Below, piece by piece: positions 9,204 to 19,095 of a stretch of 64,000 nucleotides of DNA. Position 1 is the stretch's first letter. Every line of letters starts with the position of its first letter. The stretch comes from Luteimonas marina. Its GTDB lineage: Bacteria; Pseudomonadota; Gammaproteobacteria; Xanthomonadales; Xanthomonadaceae. The notes under the pieces were generated by a model, which ran no database searches, was not told the origin of the DNA, and saw nothing but the letters and a program-made list of their open reading frames with translations. The DNA lies in NCBI RefSeq assembly GCF_007859325.1, contig NZ_VOHK01000002.1, forward strand, positions 124,001 to 188,000, given 5' to 3'. A program made the position numbers and the translations under genes.

Positions 9204-12200
9204 ATGGACTTCTCCAAATTCTTCATCGACCGGCCGATCTTCGCCGCCGTGCTGTCGATCGTGATCTTCGCCGCCGGCCTGATCTCGATCCCGCTGCTGC
9301 CGATCGGCGAATACCCCGAAGTGGTGCCGCCCTCGGTGGTGGTGCGCACGGTGTACCCCGGCGCCAATCCCAAGGTGATCGCCGAGACCGTGGCCACGCC
9401 GCTGGAGGAAGCGATCACCGGCGTCGAGGACATGATGTACGTCAAGTCCGTCGCCGGCTCCGACGGCGTGCTGCAGCTGACGGCGACCTTCCGCCCCGGC
9501 ACCGATCCGGACGAGGCCACGGTCAAGGTGCAGAACCGCGTCTCGCAGGCGCTGGCGCGCCTGCCCGAGGACGTGCGTCGCCAGGGCGTGACCACGCAGA
9601 AGCAGTCGCCGGTGTTCCTGATGGTCGTGCACCTGACCTCCGATGACGGCAACTACGACTCGCTGTACCTGCGCAACTACATGCGCCTGCACGTCAAGGA
9701 CGAACTCGCGCGCATCCCCGGCGTGGGCGACGCGCAGCTGTTCGGCGGCGGCGACTACGCGATGCGGCTGTGGCTGGACCCGGACAAGGTCGCCTCGCGC
9801 GGCCTGACCGCCGGCGACGTGCTGCGCGCGATGCGCGAGCAGAACGTCCAGGTCTCGGCCGGTCAGCTCGGCGCCGAGCCCATGCCCAACGGCAGCGACT
9901 TCCTGCTGCCGATCAACGCCAGGGGCCGGCTGGAGAGCGTCGAGGAGTTCGGCGAAATCGTGCTCGAGAGCGGCGCGAACGGCGAGATCGTGCGCCTGCG
10001 CGACGTCGCCCGCATCGAACTCGCGGCCGGCGACTACACCCTGCGCGCGCGCCTGGACGGCAAGAACGCCGCCGCGATCGGCATCTTCCAGGCGCCGGGC
10101 GCGAACGCGCTGGAGATCCGCGACGCGGTGGTGGCGAAGATGGACGAACTGCGGCCGACGCTGCCGCCGGGCGTGGAGATTCAGTCGATCTACGACACCA
10201 CGATCTTCGTCCGCGACTCGATCCAGTCGGTCATCACCACCCTGCTGGAGGCGACGCTGCTGGTGGTGCTGGTGGTGATCCTGTTCCTGCAGACCTGGCG
10301 CGCCTCGATTATCCCGCTGCTGGCGGTGCCCGTGTCCATCGTCGGCACCTTCGCGGTGCTGTACCTGCTCGGCTACTCGATCAACACCCTGACCCTGTTC
10401 GGGCTGGTGCTGGCGATCGGCATCGTGGTCGACGACGCGATCGTGGTGGTGGAGAACGTCGAACGCCACATCGAGGAAGGCGCGACGCCGCTACGGGCCG
10501 CGCATCTGGCGATGAAGGAAGTCTCCGGGCCGATCGTCGCGATCGCGCTGGTGCTGTGCGCGGTGTTCGTGCCGATGGCCTTCCTGAGCGGCGTCACCGG
10601 GCAGTTCTACAAGCAGTTCGCGGTGACCATCGCGATCTCGACGGTGATCTCGGCGATCAATTCGTTGACGCTGTCGCCGGCGCTGGCGGCCAAGCTGCTG
10701 AAAGCCCACGGCGCCGAGAAGGATGCGCCCTCGCGCCTGATCGACCGGCTGTTCGGTTGGGTGTTCCGTCCGTTCAACCGCTTCTTCAAGCGCAACTCCG
10801 AGCGCTACGAGGGCGCGGTGTCGCGCGCGCTGGGCCGCCGCGGCGCGGTATTCGTGGTCTACCTCGTGCTGCTGGCCGGCGCCGGCGTGATGTTCAAGGC
10901 GGTGCCGGCGGGCTTCATCCCGGTGCAGGACAAGCTGTACCTGATCGCCGGCGTGAAGATGCCCGAGGGCGCGTCGATCGAGCGCACCGACGCCGTGCTG
11001 AAGAAGATGGCGGCGCTGGCGATGGAGGTCGACGGCATCGCGCACGAAGTCGCGTTCCCGGGCCTGAACCCGCTGCAGTTCACCAACACCCCGAACAACG
11101 GTGTGGTGTTCTTCCCGCTCAAGCCGTTCTCCGAGCGCTCGCGCAGCGCGGAGGAGATCAACGCCGAGCTCAACGCGAAATTCGCCTCGATCCAGGAGGG
11201 CTTCACCTTCGCCTTCATGCCGCCGCCGATCCAGGGCCTGGGCAACGGTTCGGGCTGGTCGCTGTTCGTCGAGGACCGCACGCGACTGGGCTACGGCGAG
11301 CTGCAGAACGCGGTGCAGGCCTTCCAGGGCGCGGCGGCGCAGACGCCGGGGCTGGGCTATCCGATCACCAGCTACCAGGCCAACGTGCCGCAGCTCGACG
11401 CCGAGGTCGACCGGGTCAAGGCCAAGGCGCAGGGCGTGCCGTTGACCGAACTGTTCGAGACGCTGCAGACCTACCTCGGTTCGGCTTACGTCAACGACTT
11501 CAACATGTTCGGCCGCACCTGGCAGGTGATCGCGCAGGCCGACGGGCCGTTCCGCGACGAGGTCACCGACATCTCCAACCTGCGCACGCGCAACGCCGCC
11601 GGCGACATGGTGCCGATCGGCTCGATGGTGAACGTCGCGCAGACCTACGGCCCCGACCCGGTGATCCGCTTCAACGGCTATCCTGCCGCCGACCTGCTCG
11701 GCGAGGCCGACCCGCGCCTGCTCTCGTCCGGCGAGGCGATGGCGAAGGTGGTCGAACTCGCGCAGCAGGTGCTGCCGACCGGCATGGGCATCGACTGGAG
11801 CGACCTGAGCTACCAGCAGGCCACGCAGGGCAAGGCCGCGCTGGTGATCTTCCCGCTCGCGGTGCTGCTCGCCTTCCTGGTGCTGGCCGCGCTGTACGAG
11901 AGCTGGACGCTGCCGCTGGCGGTGATCCTGATCGTGCCGATGACGATGCTGGCCGCGCTGTTCGGCGTGTGGCTGACCGGCGGCGACAACAACGTGTTCG
12001 TGCAGGTCGGCCTGGTGGTGCTGATGGGGCTGGCGTGCAAGAACGCGATCCTGATCGTCGAGTTCGCGCGCGAACTGGAGCTGCAGGGCAAGGGCATCGT
12101 CGAGTCGGCGCTGGAGGCCTGCCGCCTGCGCCTGCGCCCGATCGTGATGACCTCGGTCGCGTTCATCGCTGGCACCGTGCCGCTGGTGCTGTCGAGCGGC

Positions 12201-12371
12201 GCGGGTGCCGAGGTGCGCTCGGTCACCGGCATCACCGTGTTCGCCGGCATGCTCGGCGTCACCGCGTTCGGCCTGTTCCTGACGCCGGTGTTCTACGTCG
12301 CGCTGCGCAAGCTGGCCAACCGGCCGCTGGTGTCGCACGCGCCGGAAGGCGCGGGCGCGATCCACGCATGA
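9204..12371 (+). CDS. RND multidrug efflux pump, inner-membrane permease (HAE1 family)
   Basis: 1,055 residues, the usual HAE-RND length. It opens MDFSKFFIDRPIFAAVLSIV. Twelve membrane helices are arranged in two repeats (TM1, then TM2-6 at ~340-540, TM7-12 at ~860-1030) separated by two large periplasmic loops. The proton-relay Asp pair is visible in LAIGIVVDDAIVVVENVER. GXXXD-type motif and FXGXXP-like segments are in place. It extrudes amphiphilic compounds with the upstream adaptor and downstream NodT-type channel, most like MexF/BepE. Substrates cannot be deduced. Confidence 0.95.
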   Translation: MDFSKFFIDRPIFAAVLSIVIFAAGLISIPLLPIGEYPEVVPPSVVVRTVYPGANPKVIAETVATPLEEAITGVEDMMYVKSVAGSDGVLQLTATFRPGTDPDEATVKVQNRVSQALARLPEDVRRQGVTTQKQSPVFLMVVHLTSDDGNYDSLYLRNYMRLHVKDELARIPGVGDAQLFGGGDYAMRLWLDPDKVASRGLTAGDVLRAMREQNVQVSAGQLGAEPMPNGSDFLLPINARGRLESVEEFGEIVLESGANGEIVRLRDVARIELAAGDYTLRARLDGKNAAAIGIFQAPGANALEIRDAVVAKMDELRPTLPPGVEIQSIYDTTIFVRDSIQSVITTLLEATLLVVLVVILFLQTWRASIIPLLAVPVSIVGTFAVLYLLGYSINTLTLFGLVLAIGIVVDDAIVVVENVERHIEEGATPLRAAHLAMKEVSGPIVAIALVLCAVFVPMAFLSGVTGQFYKQFAVTIAISTVISAINSLTLSPALAAKLLKAHGAEKDAPSRLIDRLFGWVFRPFNRFFKRNSERYEGAVSRALGRRGAVFVVYLVLLAGAGVMFKAVPAGFIPVQDKLYLIAGVKMPEGASIERTDAVLKKMAALAMEVDGIAHEVAFPGLNPLQFTNTPNNGVVFFPLKPFSERSRSAEEINAELNAKFASIQEGFTFAFMPPPIQGLGNGSGWSLFVEDRTRLGYGELQNAVQAFQGAAAQTPGLGYPITSYQANVPQLDAEVDRVKAKAQGVPLTELFETLQTYLGSAYVNDFNMFGRTWQVIAQADGPFRDEVTDISNLRTRNAAGDMVPIGSMVNVAQTYGPDPVIRFNGYPAADLLGEADPRLLSSGEAMAKVVELAQQVLPTGMGIDWSDLSYQQATQGKAALVIFPLAVLLAFLVLAALYESWTLPLAVILIVPMTMLAALFGVWLTGGDNNVFVQVGLVVLMGLACKNAILIVEFARELELQGKGIVESALEACRLRLRPIVMTSVAFIAGTVPLVLSSGAGAEVRSVTGITVFAGMLGVTAFGLFLTPVFYVALRKLANRPLVSHAPEGAGAIHA

Positions 12372-12392
12372 CACATGACGACCCACGAGGCC

Positions 12393-12418
12393 CATCGTCC
12401 CCGCCTTCGCGGGATGAG
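12393..12418. repeat. Single REP-like arm between pump and channel genes
   Basis: ATCGTCCCCGCCTTCGCGGG is a half-element of the intergenic repeat family, lying in the 119-bp gap between the RND permease and outer membrane factor. No second arm is seen. Confidence 0.5.
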
Positions 12419-12490
12419 GGAAACGCCAGGAACCGCGGCGGGAACGCTGCGGGCCTGCCTCGAACCACCAGAATTCCCGAGGACGCTTCG

Positions 12491-13957
12491 ATGCACAAGA
12501 CATTGCGATTGATTCCCACGCTGCTCGCGACCGCGCTGCTCGCCGCCTGCGCGGTCGGTCCCGACCACGTGCGGCCGACGGTAGCCGTGCCCGATCGCTT
12601 CGGCGCGGCAGCCGATGACGCTTCGCAGGCATCGTCGGATGCACCGGAGAAGCAGGCGTTCGACGACGCCTTCCTGCAGGGCCTCGGCGATCCGCAGCTG
12701 ACGCAGCTGGTGGGCGACGCGCTGCACGCCAATCACGACCTGCGCATCGCGCTGACGCGCTACGATCGCGCCAATGCGCTGCTGCGCGGCTCGCGCTTCG
12801 ACGCGCTGCCGACCATCACCGCGCAGGGCGAGGCCGCCGACGTGCGCAGCAGCGCCGACCAGGCGCCCGGCGTGCCGCGTGCGGCACGCGACGGCGAGCA
12901 ATGGAGCGCCGTCGCCTCGGCGAGCTGGGAGCTCGACCTGTTCGGCCGCGTGCGCCGCGGCATCGAGAGCGGGCGCGCGGAGGCCGAGGCGAGCGCCGCC
13001 GACCTGCGTGCGCTGCAGGTGGCGATCGCCGGCGAGGTCGCGCGCACCTACGTGGAACTGCGCGGCACCCAGGAACGCCTGCGCGTGGCCCGTGCCAACC
13101 GCGACAACCAGCAGCGGACGCTGGACCTGGTGCAGGCGCGCCTCGACGCCGGCGCCGGCACCGAGTTCGACACCGCGCGCGCCCGCGCGCAGCTGGAGAC
13201 GACGGCCTCGCGGATCCCGGCGCTGGAGGCGCAGCAGCAGGTGGCGATGCACCGGCTCGCGGTGCTGACCGGCCGCGACCCGAGCGCGCTGCTCGGTGCG
13301 CTGGCGCCGGCGAAGCCGCTGCCGTCGCTGCCGCCGCGCATCGATGCCGGCACGCCCGGCGAACTGCTGCGCAGCCGCCCCGACATCGCCGCCGCCGAAG
13401 CGCGCCTGCACGCGGCCACCGCGCGAATCGGGATCGCCACCGCCGACCTGTTCCCGCGCTTCACCCTCGGCGGCCTGATCGGCAGCCAGGCGATCGACGG
13501 CAGCGCGTTGTTCGAACGCGACAGCGAGACCCGGATCGTCGCGCTGGGCGTCGACTGGTCGTTCCTCGACGTCGGCCGCGTGCGCGCCCGCATCGCCGCC
13601 GCGAATGCCGACGCCGAAGGCGAGCTTGCGCGCTACCAGCAGTCGGTGCTGCTGGCGCTGGAGGACGCCGAGAACGCGCTGGTGCGGCACTCGCGCGCGC
13701 GCAGCGAGGACGCGCACCTGGAGCGCGCCGCGATCGAGGGCGAACAGGCCGCAAGGCTGGCGCGCGCTCGCTTCGAGGCCGGCGCCTCGGGCCTGCTCGA
13801 CGTGCTCGACGCCGAACGCGTGCAGCTGCAGGCACAGGACGCCTTCGCCGACGGCCGCACCCGCAGCGTCGCCAGCGCGGTGGCGCTGTACAAGGCACTG
13901 GCCGGCGGCTGGCCGCAGGTGCTGCCGGAGCGCGAGCGCATCGCCGGGCGACGGTGA
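12491..13957 (+). CDS. NodT-family outer membrane efflux lipoprotein
   Basis: 488 residues with a lipoprotein signal peptide cleaved before Cys20 (LLATALLAACAVGPDH). Two OEP repeats follow, rich in long coiled-coil helices (ASWELDLFGRVRRGIE near 140; ALGVDWSFLDVGRVRARIAA near 355). This is the TolC/OprM-type trimeric channel that completes the tripartite pump. ATG at 12491 was chosen because the signal peptide begins there; the same frame is open far upstream only as a shadow of the RND gene. The gene ends the efflux operon and is followed by an inverted-repeat element. Confidence 0.93.
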   Translation: MHKTLRLIPTLLATALLAACAVGPDHVRPTVAVPDRFGAAADDASQASSDAPEKQAFDDAFLQGLGDPQLTQLVGDALHANHDLRIALTRYDRANALLRGSRFDALPTITAQGEAADVRSSADQAPGVPRAARDGEQWSAVASASWELDLFGRVRRGIESGRAEAEASAADLRALQVAIAGEVARTYVELRGTQERLRVARANRDNQQRTLDLVQARLDAGAGTEFDTARARAQLETTASRIPALEAQQQVAMHRLAVLTGRDPSALLGALAPAKPLPSLPPRIDAGTPGELLRSRPDIAAAEARLHAATARIGIATADLFPRFTLGGLIGSQAIDGSALFERDSETRIVALGVDWSFLDVGRVRARIAAANADAEGELARYQQSVLLALEDAENALVRHSRARSEDAHLERAAIEGEQAARLARARFEAGASGLLDVLDAERVQLQAQDAFADGRTRSVASAVALYKALAGGWPQVLPERERIAGRR

Positions 13958-14027
13958 AATGGACTTCCAGACTTCCTGAAAACCGGCGAGTTCGCATTGT
14001 CATTCCGCTCGTGCCGCGCGACCATCT

Positions 14028-14103
14028 TGTCATCCCGAGCGTAGCGAGGGATCTTCGCTCCGCGCGCGGGAAAGCAAGATCCCTCGCTACGCTCGGGATG
14101 ACA
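14028..14103. repeat. REP-like inverted repeat pair downstream of the efflux operon
   Basis: Arms 14028-14055 and 14076-14103 are perfect 28-bp reverse complements (GTCATCCCGAGCGTAGCGAG type) in the 245-bp gap before folE. A -10-like TAACAT at 14164-14169 follows. Confidence 0.85.
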
Positions 14104-14202
14104 GCTGGGAGGGGCGTGGTCCTTGTCGGGAACGTCGATTCCACGAATTTCCCGCCCTCGCGGTAACATGCGCACTCCGACTTCCGCAGATAGGCGCCGG
14201 AC

Positions 14203-14805
14203 GTGAGCAACCAAGACGACGCACGCAACGGCGTTCCGCGCGCGCAGGCCGAGGACGCGGTGCGCACCCTGCTGCGCTGGGCCGGCGAGGACCCGGCGCG
14301 CGAGGGCCTGCTCGACACGCCCAAGCGCGTGGTCAACGCCTACACCGAATGGTTCAACGGCTACGAGCTCGATCCCGACGAATACCTGGCGCGCACCTTC
14401 AAGGAAGTCGCCGGCTACGACGAGATGATCGTGCTGCGCGACATCGAGTTCGAGAGCCACTGCGAACACCACATGGCGCCGATCATCGGCCGCGTGCACG
14501 TGGGCTACCTGCCCGACGGCAAGGTGGTCGGCATCAGCAAGCTCGCGCGCGTGGTCGAGGCCTATGCGCGCCGCTTCCAGGTGCAGGAGAAGATGACCGC
14601 GCAGATCGCCGGCTGCATCCAGCGCGCGCTGGCGCCGCAGGGCGTGGGCGTGGTGGTCGATGGCAGCCACGAGTGCATGACCACGCGCGGCGTGCACAAG
14701 CGCGGCGTCAGCATGGTCACCTCGACCATGCTCGGCAGCTTCCGCGAGGATGCGCGTACCCGCGCCGAGTTCCTGCGCTTCATCGAGACCGGTCACCGCC
14801 GCTGA
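14203..14805 (+). CDS. folE: GTP cyclohydrolase I, FolE
   Basis: 200 residues from a GTG start. It converts GTP to 7,8-dihydroneopterin triphosphate, the first step of tetrahydrofolate synthesis, as a cytoplasmic homodecamer. Zinc and active-site residues are visible: [14 protein letters not shown] (Cys87, His89, His90) and the later HECMTTRGV Cys. The substrate-binding [21 protein letters not shown] block is intact. Length matches FolE type I. It overlaps ychJ by one base (TGATG), so the two are likely co-translated. Confidence 0.96.
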   Translation: MSNQDDARNGVPRAQAEDAVRTLLRWAGEDPAREGLLDTPKRVVNAYTEWFNGYELDPDEYLARTFKEVAGYDEMIVLRDIEFESHCEHHMAPIIGRVHVGYLPDGKVVGISKLARVVEAYARRFQVQEKMTAQIAGCIQRALAPQGVGVVVDGSHECMTTRGVHKRGVSMVTSTMLGSFREDARTRAEFLRFIETGHRR

Positions 14806-15188
14806 TGGCGGCCTGTCCCTGCGGCCGCGGCCGCGACTACGCCGACTGCTGCGGTCCGCTGCACGACGGCGCGCCGGCGTGCGATGCCGAGGCGCTGATG
14901 CGCTCGCGCTACACGGCCTACGTGCGCGAGGACGCGGACTACCTGCTGCGCAGCTGGCATCCCTCGACGCGTCCGGCGGAACTGGCGTTCGACGGGCCGA
15001 AGGCGCAGCGCCTGACCTGGCTGAAGCTCGATGTGCTGCGCCACCTCGCGACCGGCGACGACACCACCGAAGTCGAATTCGTCGCGCGCTACCGCATCGG
15101 CGGCGGCAGCGTGGTGCGCATGCGCGAGCACAGTCGCTTCGTGCGCGAGGGCGGGCACTGGTTCTATCTCGACGCGGTTCCAGACTGA
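14805..15188 (+). CDS. ychJ: YchJ-family SEC-C motif protein
   Basis: 127 residues. It has an N-terminal Cys-rich zinc motif ([14 protein letters not shown], Cys4, 6, 15, 16), then the YchJ core ([24 protein letters not shown]...[17 protein letters not shown]). The NTF2-like C-terminal fold and SEC-C-type zinc ribbon define UPF0225/YchJ. Molecular role is unknown. Start overlaps the folE stop, indicating translational coupling. Confidence 0.92.
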   Translation: MAACPCGRGRDYADCCGPLHDGAPACDAEALMRSRYTAYVREDADYLLRSWHPSTRPAELAFDGPKAQRLTWLKLDVLRHLATGDDTTEVEFVARYRIGGGSVVRMREHSRFVREGGHWFYLDAVPD

Positions 15189-15195
15189 ACTGGCT

Positions 15196-15224
15196 CGTCG
15201 TCCCCGCCTTCGCGGGGATGACGG
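15196..15224. repeat. Single REP-like hairpin arm
   Basis: A near-palindrome with stem TCCCCGC (15201-15207)/GCGGGGA (15212-15218) follows the ychJ stop. It is one arm of the CGTCATCCCCGC repeat family and may serve as terminator of the folE-ychJ unit. Confidence 0.6.
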
Positions 15225-15346
15225 CTTCTAGATTCCGGTGGCCCACGTTTGATCGCATGAATGCACCGCAACGCACGCCCGTTGCAACGGCATTCCCCAA
15301 GCGTACGGCGATATGCTGCGCGAACCCGCAAGCGCAGAAGTCCTCG

Positions 15347-16582
15347 ATGTCCCGCCTTGTCGCCTTTGCCCTGCTGTGCATGTTGCCGGTCCTGCCGGCG
15401 AATGCGCAGGCGCCTGCCGATCCGTCGCCGAAGCAGGCGACGGCACCTGACCCGCAGTACGACGCCTGCGTTGCCAGCCGCCTGCGTCCGCAGGCGATCG
15501 CGCGCGGCATCCCGGGCGAGACCTTCGACCGTTTCATGGCCGGCGTGGTCGCCGATCGCAGCGTGCTCGACCTGCTCGACGCACAGCCCGAGTTCACCAC
15601 GCCGATCTGGGACTATCTCGCCGGCCTGGTCGACGACGAGCGCGTGGCCGACGGCCGGGCGATGCTGGAGACGCATCGCGACCTGCTGGCGCGCGTGTCG
15701 GCGCAGTACGGCGTCGATGCGGAAACGATCGTCGCGGTGTGGGGCGTGGAGAGCAACTACGGGCGCGTGTCCGGCAAGCGTCCGCTGCTGCAGTCGCTGT
15801 CGATGCTGTCGTGCTTCGGTCGCCGCCAGGAATTCTTCCGCGGCGAGTTCCTGGCGACGCTGAAGCTGCTGCATGACGGCGATCTGCGCGATCCGGCGAT
15901 CACCGGCTCCTGGGCCGGCGCCTTCGGGCACACGCAGTTCATGCCGACGACCTATGCGCGGATCGCGGTCGACGGCGACGGCGACGGCCGTCGCGACCTC
16001 GTCACCAGCATCCCGGACGCGCTGGCGTCGACTGCCAACTACCTCAAGCGTTCCGGCTGGCAAACCGGACGGCCGTGGGGCTACGAGGTGAAGCTGCCCG
16101 CGGGCTTCGACACCTCGCTGGCGGGACGCACCAGCCGCCGCCCGCTGTCGGACTGGGTGGCGCGCGGCGTGGTCCGCGTCGACGGCAGCGCGATAGCGCC
16201 CTCGGATGCGCGCAGCGCGGTCCTGCTGCCGGCGGGGCGCAACGGGCCGGCCTTCCTCGTGTTCCGCAACTACGACGCGATCTATTCCTACAACGCCGCC
16301 GAAAGCTACGCGCTGGCGATCGCCACGCTGGCCGACCGCCTGCGCGGCGGCGCCGGGCTGGCGGCGGCATGGCCGACCGACGATCCCGGCCTGTCGCGCG
16401 CGCAGCGGCGCGAACTGCAGGCGCTGCTGCTCGCGCGCGGCCACGCCATCGGCGAGGTCGACGGCATGATCGGCACGGCCACCCGCCGCGCGATCCAGAC
16501 CGAACAGCAGCGCCTGGGCCTGTCGCCGGCCGACGGCCGCGCCGGCACGAAGATCCTCGACGCGCTGCGCGCGGCGAAATGA
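15347..16582 (+). CDS. Lytic murein transglycosylase, MltB-like with peptidoglycan-binding domain
   Basis: 411 residues. A signal peptide (MSRLVAFALLCMLPVLPANAQA) exports it to the periplasm; no lipobox Cys is seen. The SLT_2/MltB catalytic domain contains VWGVESNYGR, whose Glu is the catalytic acid, and the GSWAGAFGHTQFMPTTY signature. Residues ~345-411 form a PG_binding_1 domain (RRELQALLLARGHAIGEVDG...ATRRAIQTEQQ). It cleaves glycan strands to 1,6-anhydromuropeptides, the substrates of AmpG and AnmK encoded later in this window. ATG at 15347 fits the signal peptide; a -10-like TATGCT is at 15312-15317. Confidence 0.92.
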   Translation: MSRLVAFALLCMLPVLPANAQAPADPSPKQATAPDPQYDACVASRLRPQAIARGIPGETFDRFMAGVVADRSVLDLLDAQPEFTTPIWDYLAGLVDDERVADGRAMLETHRDLLARVSAQYGVDAETIVAVWGVESNYGRVSGKRPLLQSLSMLSCFGRRQEFFRGEFLATLKLLHDGDLRDPAITGSWAGAFGHTQFMPTTYARIAVDGDGDGRRDLVTSIPDALASTANYLKRSGWQTGRPWGYEVKLPAGFDTSLAGRTSRRPLSDWVARGVVRVDGSAIAPSDARSAVLLPAGRNGPAFLVFRNYDAIYSYNAAESYALAIATLADRLRGGAGLAAAWPTDDPGLSRAQRRELQALLLARGHAIGEVDGMIGTATRRAIQTEQQRLGLSPADGRAGTKILDALRAAK

Positions 16583-16608
16583 CCGTTCCGATGCCGCGCG
16601 GCGCATAG

Positions 16609-16697
16609 GGCGGGTTTCAACCCGCCACACGCCGGCCACGCGGCCACGCATGGATGCGCAGGCGTTTCATGCGACCACCGCGCGGGTCAAGACCCGC
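16609..16697. repeat. GGGCGGGT-type inverted repeat elements
   Basis: Two hairpins, 16609-16616/16619-16626 (GGCGGGTT stem) and 16682-16688/16691-16697 (GCGGGTC stem), lie in the 204-bp gap. They form an imperfect pair of the TAGGGCGGG family also seen at 33471-33535. Confidence 0.7.
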
Positions 16698-16750
16698 CCC
16701 ATGCGCGTGGCTCCGCGGCGATCATCCGGAGCGGGCGTCCCGAATTCGCG

Positions 16751-16756
16751 GATAAT
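16751..16756 (+). promoter_or_regulatory. -10-like GATAAT before the MFS exporter
   Basis: GATAAT lies 30 bases before the GTG start at 16787. No convincing -35 is visible. It resembles the -10-like hexamers found 24-38 bases upstream of many genes in this window. Confidence 0.35.
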
Positions 16757-16786
16757 GCGCGGCTTCGTCCCCCATGGCGCGCCCGC

Positions 16787-18037
16787 GTGAGCGAACCCAC
16801 GGCGTCCCGGCGCAAGGCCGCGCTGGTCTTCATCTTCCTCGTCGTGTTGATCGACGTGCTGGCGTTCGGGCTGATCATCCCGGTGCTGCCGCACCTGGTC
16901 GAGGAGTTCACCGGCAGCACGGCGACGGCGGCGCTGTGGATCGGCGTGTTCGGCACCGTGTTCGCGGCGATCCAGTTCCTCAGTTCGCCGATCCAGGGCG
17001 CGCTGTCGGATCGCTACGGCCGGCGGCCGGTGATCCTGCTCTCGTGCCTGGGCCTGGGCATCGACTTCGTCATCATGGCGCTGGCGCCGACGCTGTGGTG
17101 GCTGCTGCTCGCACGCGTGTTCTCGGGCGTGTTCTCGGCCAGCTTCACCACCGCCAACGCCTACGTGGCCGACATCACCCCGCCCGAGCAGCGCGCGAAG
17201 AGCTACGGCCTGATCGGCGCCGCGTTCGGCGTGGGCTTCACCATCGGGCCGGTGCTCGGCGGCTGGCTGGGCGAGGTCGACCTGCGCCTGCCGTTCTGGT
17301 TCGCGGCGGGGCTGGCGCTGCTGAACTTCTGCTACGGCCTGTTCGTGCTGCCCGAATCGCTGGCGCCGGCCTCGCGCGCGAAGCGCTTCGACTGGTCGGC
17401 AGCGCGGCCGCATGCGGCGATCACGCTGATCGGCCGCTATCCCGGCATCGTCGGCCTGGCCGCGGTGGTGTTCATCGCCAACCTCGCGCACTACGTGTAC
17501 CCGAGCGTGTTCGTGCTGTTCGCCGACGTGCGCTACGGCTGGGGGCCGTGGCAGGTGGGCTGGGTGCTGTTCCTGGTCGGCGTGTGCAGCGTGATCGTCA
17601 ACGTCGCGGTGGTCGGGCGCACGGTGAAGGCGCTGGGCGAGCGGCGCGCGCTGATCTTCGGCCTGGCCTGCGGCGTGGCCGGTTTCGTCGTCTACGCCTT
17701 CGCGCCGCAGGGCTGGATCTTCCTGCTCGGCCTGCCGGTCAGCGCGCTGTGGGCGATCGCCGCGCCGGCGAGCCAGGCGCTGATCACGCGCCAGGTGGAC
17801 GTGGACATGCAGGGGCGCATCCAGGGCGCGCTGATGAGCCTGGTGTCGGTGGCGGGCATCCTCGCGCCGATCGCGTTCGCGAGCGTGTTCGGGCTGTTCA
17901 TCAGCGAGCGCGCGCCGGTCGAGTTCCCGGGCGCGCCGTGGATGCTGGCGGCCTTGCTGCTGGCGGTGGCGGTGGGAATCGCGTGGCGCTATGCACCGAA
18001 GGCGGAGAAGATCGCGGCGGTGACCGATCCCGGCTGA
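16787..18037 (+). CDS. TetA-type MFS exporter (TCR/Tet family)
   Basis: 416 residues with 12 predicted membrane helices. Motif A of drug:proton antiporters is seen as [19 protein letters not shown] (~69-87) in the loop between helices 2 and 3; the first helix contains [14 protein letters not shown], typical of TetA(A-H)-like proteins; a motif C-like GxxxGPxxGG occurs as [12 protein letters not shown]. It probably exports a drug or metabolite by proton antiport. Chromosomal relatives often do not confer tetracycline resistance, so specificity is open. GTG start with little Shine-Dalgarno. Confidence 0.88.
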   Translation: MSEPTASRRKAALVFIFLVVLIDVLAFGLIIPVLPHLVEEFTGSTATAALWIGVFGTVFAAIQFLSSPIQGALSDRYGRRPVILLSCLGLGIDFVIMALAPTLWWLLLARVFSGVFSASFTTANAYVADITPPEQRAKSYGLIGAAFGVGFTIGPVLGGWLGEVDLRLPFWFAAGLALLNFCYGLFVLPESLAPASRAKRFDWSAARPHAAITLIGRYPGIVGLAAVVFIANLAHYVYPSVFVLFADVRYGWGPWQVGWVLFLVGVCSVIVNVAVVGRTVKALGERRALIFGLACGVAGFVVYAFAPQGWIFLLGLPVSALWAIAAPASQALITRQVDVDMQGRIQGALMSLVSVAGILAPIAFASVFGLFISERAPVEFPGAPWMLAALLLAVAVGIAWRYAPKAEKIAAVTDPG

Positions 18038-18125
18038 ACGCGCACACCGCGGTGTGACGGACGCCACTGCCGCGGCGGGCGTAACCGCGCGACGATGCCT
18101 CCCACCGACGAGAGGAGACACGGGA

Positions 18126-18362
18126 ATGCGGATGCCGACAGCAATGCTGCTGGTCGCGGCGCTGGCCACCGGCTGCGCCAGCCAGGACTATCGCGACACC
18201 AATGCCGCCGTCGACGCCAACCCGGCCTGCGCCAGCCGTCCCGATCGCCCGGGCGAGCCGGTCTCGGCCGCCTGCGAGCGCAAGGCCGAGGCGACCTGGA
18301 GCAGCGAACGCAAGTCCGGCGACAGGCCGATCGATTTCAGCCGCAAGCCGAAGGACGATTGA
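18126..18362 (+). CDS. Small hypothetical lipoprotein
   Basis: 78 residues with a signal peptide and lipobox LATGC (Cys17), then a short hydrophilic chain with two more Cys residues and a basic/acidic tail. No domain recognised. The ATG at 18126 follows GGAG. It is probably a small envelope lipoprotein. The in-frame extension to 18054 would bury the signal peptide and is rejected. Confidence 0.65.
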   Translation: MRMPTAMLLVAALATGCASQDYRDTNAAVDANPACASRPDRPGEPVSAACERKAEATWSSERKSGDRPIDFSRKPKDD

Positions 18363-18409
18363 GGGCCTCCTCTACGGGTAGGCGCCACATACTCGCCGCA
18401 CGTAGGCTC

Positions 18410-18510
18410 GTCATCCCGGCGAAAGCCGGGATCCATTTGCCGTTGATCTTTTTTCAACAGGTTCAACGACCATCAAGATCAAAATGGATCCCGGCTTTCG
18501 CCGGGATGAC
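18410..18510. repeat. REP-like inverted repeat pair between convergent genes
   Basis: Arms 18410-18438 and 18482-18510 are perfect 29-bp reverse complements (GTCATCCCGGCGAAAGCCGG type) around a 43-bp spacer, between the small lipoprotein and the I78 inhibitor genes. Confidence 0.88.
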
Positions 18511-18610
18511 GGTCGAGAAGTACTGCATGGTCAAGATGTGCCACCGCTGCCAACGGCGCGACGGCGCTCGGCCGGGCGGTGGCGTGCGGTCGTGGTGAAT
18601 GACGAAACCA

Positions 18611-19000
18611 TCAGCCGCAGTTGAGCTGCTCGATCACGCCGGCGTCGTCGGTGAGGATGTTCAGGCGATCCTGGCGGAAGTCCATCGTCGCCGCCTGGCC
18701 CGGCTTGAGCACGCGTACGCTGGCCGAGCCGCTGTCGGCGGTGGCCTGCGCGACCACCGCTTCGGTGGCCTCCTGGCCAACCAGCGCCTGTACGGCATCG
18801 GCATTGCAGGTCCTCGGCGTTTCGCCGGCGTCGACGGTGGTCGCCGGTTCCACGGCAGGCGTCGCGGCGGTCTCCGCGGGTGCCGCAGGTTCCGCGACCG
18901 GCGACGATTCGGACTTCGGCGCGCAGGCGCCCAGCAGCAGCACCAGCGATGCCGACAGCAGCGAGAGGGGCAGGGCGGGATGGCGGTTGCAACGGATCAT
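18611..19000 (-). CDS. I78-family peptidase inhibitor-like lipoprotein
   Basis: 129 residues. A signal peptide ends in LLLGACAPKS (lipobox Cys near 26), then an Ala/Pro/Glu/Thr-rich linker, then the I78 domain (CNADAVQALVGQEATEAVVA ... VRVLKPGQAATMDFRQDRL). I78 proteins inhibit subtilisin-like serine proteases and resemble potato inhibitor I folds. Envelope location and the abundance of proteases in such genomes suggest self-protection against secreted peptidases. ATG at 19000 has AAGGAGG upstream, so the longer ORF is not used. Confidence 0.85.
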   Translation of the reverse strand: MIRCNRHPALPLSLLSASLVLLLGACAPKSESSPVAEPAAPAETAATPAVEPATTVDAGETPRTCNADAVQALVGQEATEAVVAQATADSGSASVRVLKPGQAATMDFRQDRLNILTDDAGVIEQLNCG

Positions 19001-19095
19001 GGCGGGCCTCCTTGGCTTGGCGCATCGATGTGGGGACGCGCCACGATAACGCGCTTTTCCTGAAGCCATTCCCTACGCTCGCAGGCCGTACGGGA

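Noticed and set aside
7674..10469. 931-aa minus-strand ORF across adaptor and pump genes
   Set aside because: His/Arg/Gly-rich shadow of two well-supported plus-strand genes; no domain.
9770..12490. Upstream extension of the outer membrane channel frame
   Set aside because: This part is an out-of-frame shadow of the RND gene; the signal peptide starts at 12491.
10491..12644. 717-aa minus-strand ORF in the RND gene
   Set aside because: Shadow ORF with no recognisable domain; the RND coding frame is unambiguous.
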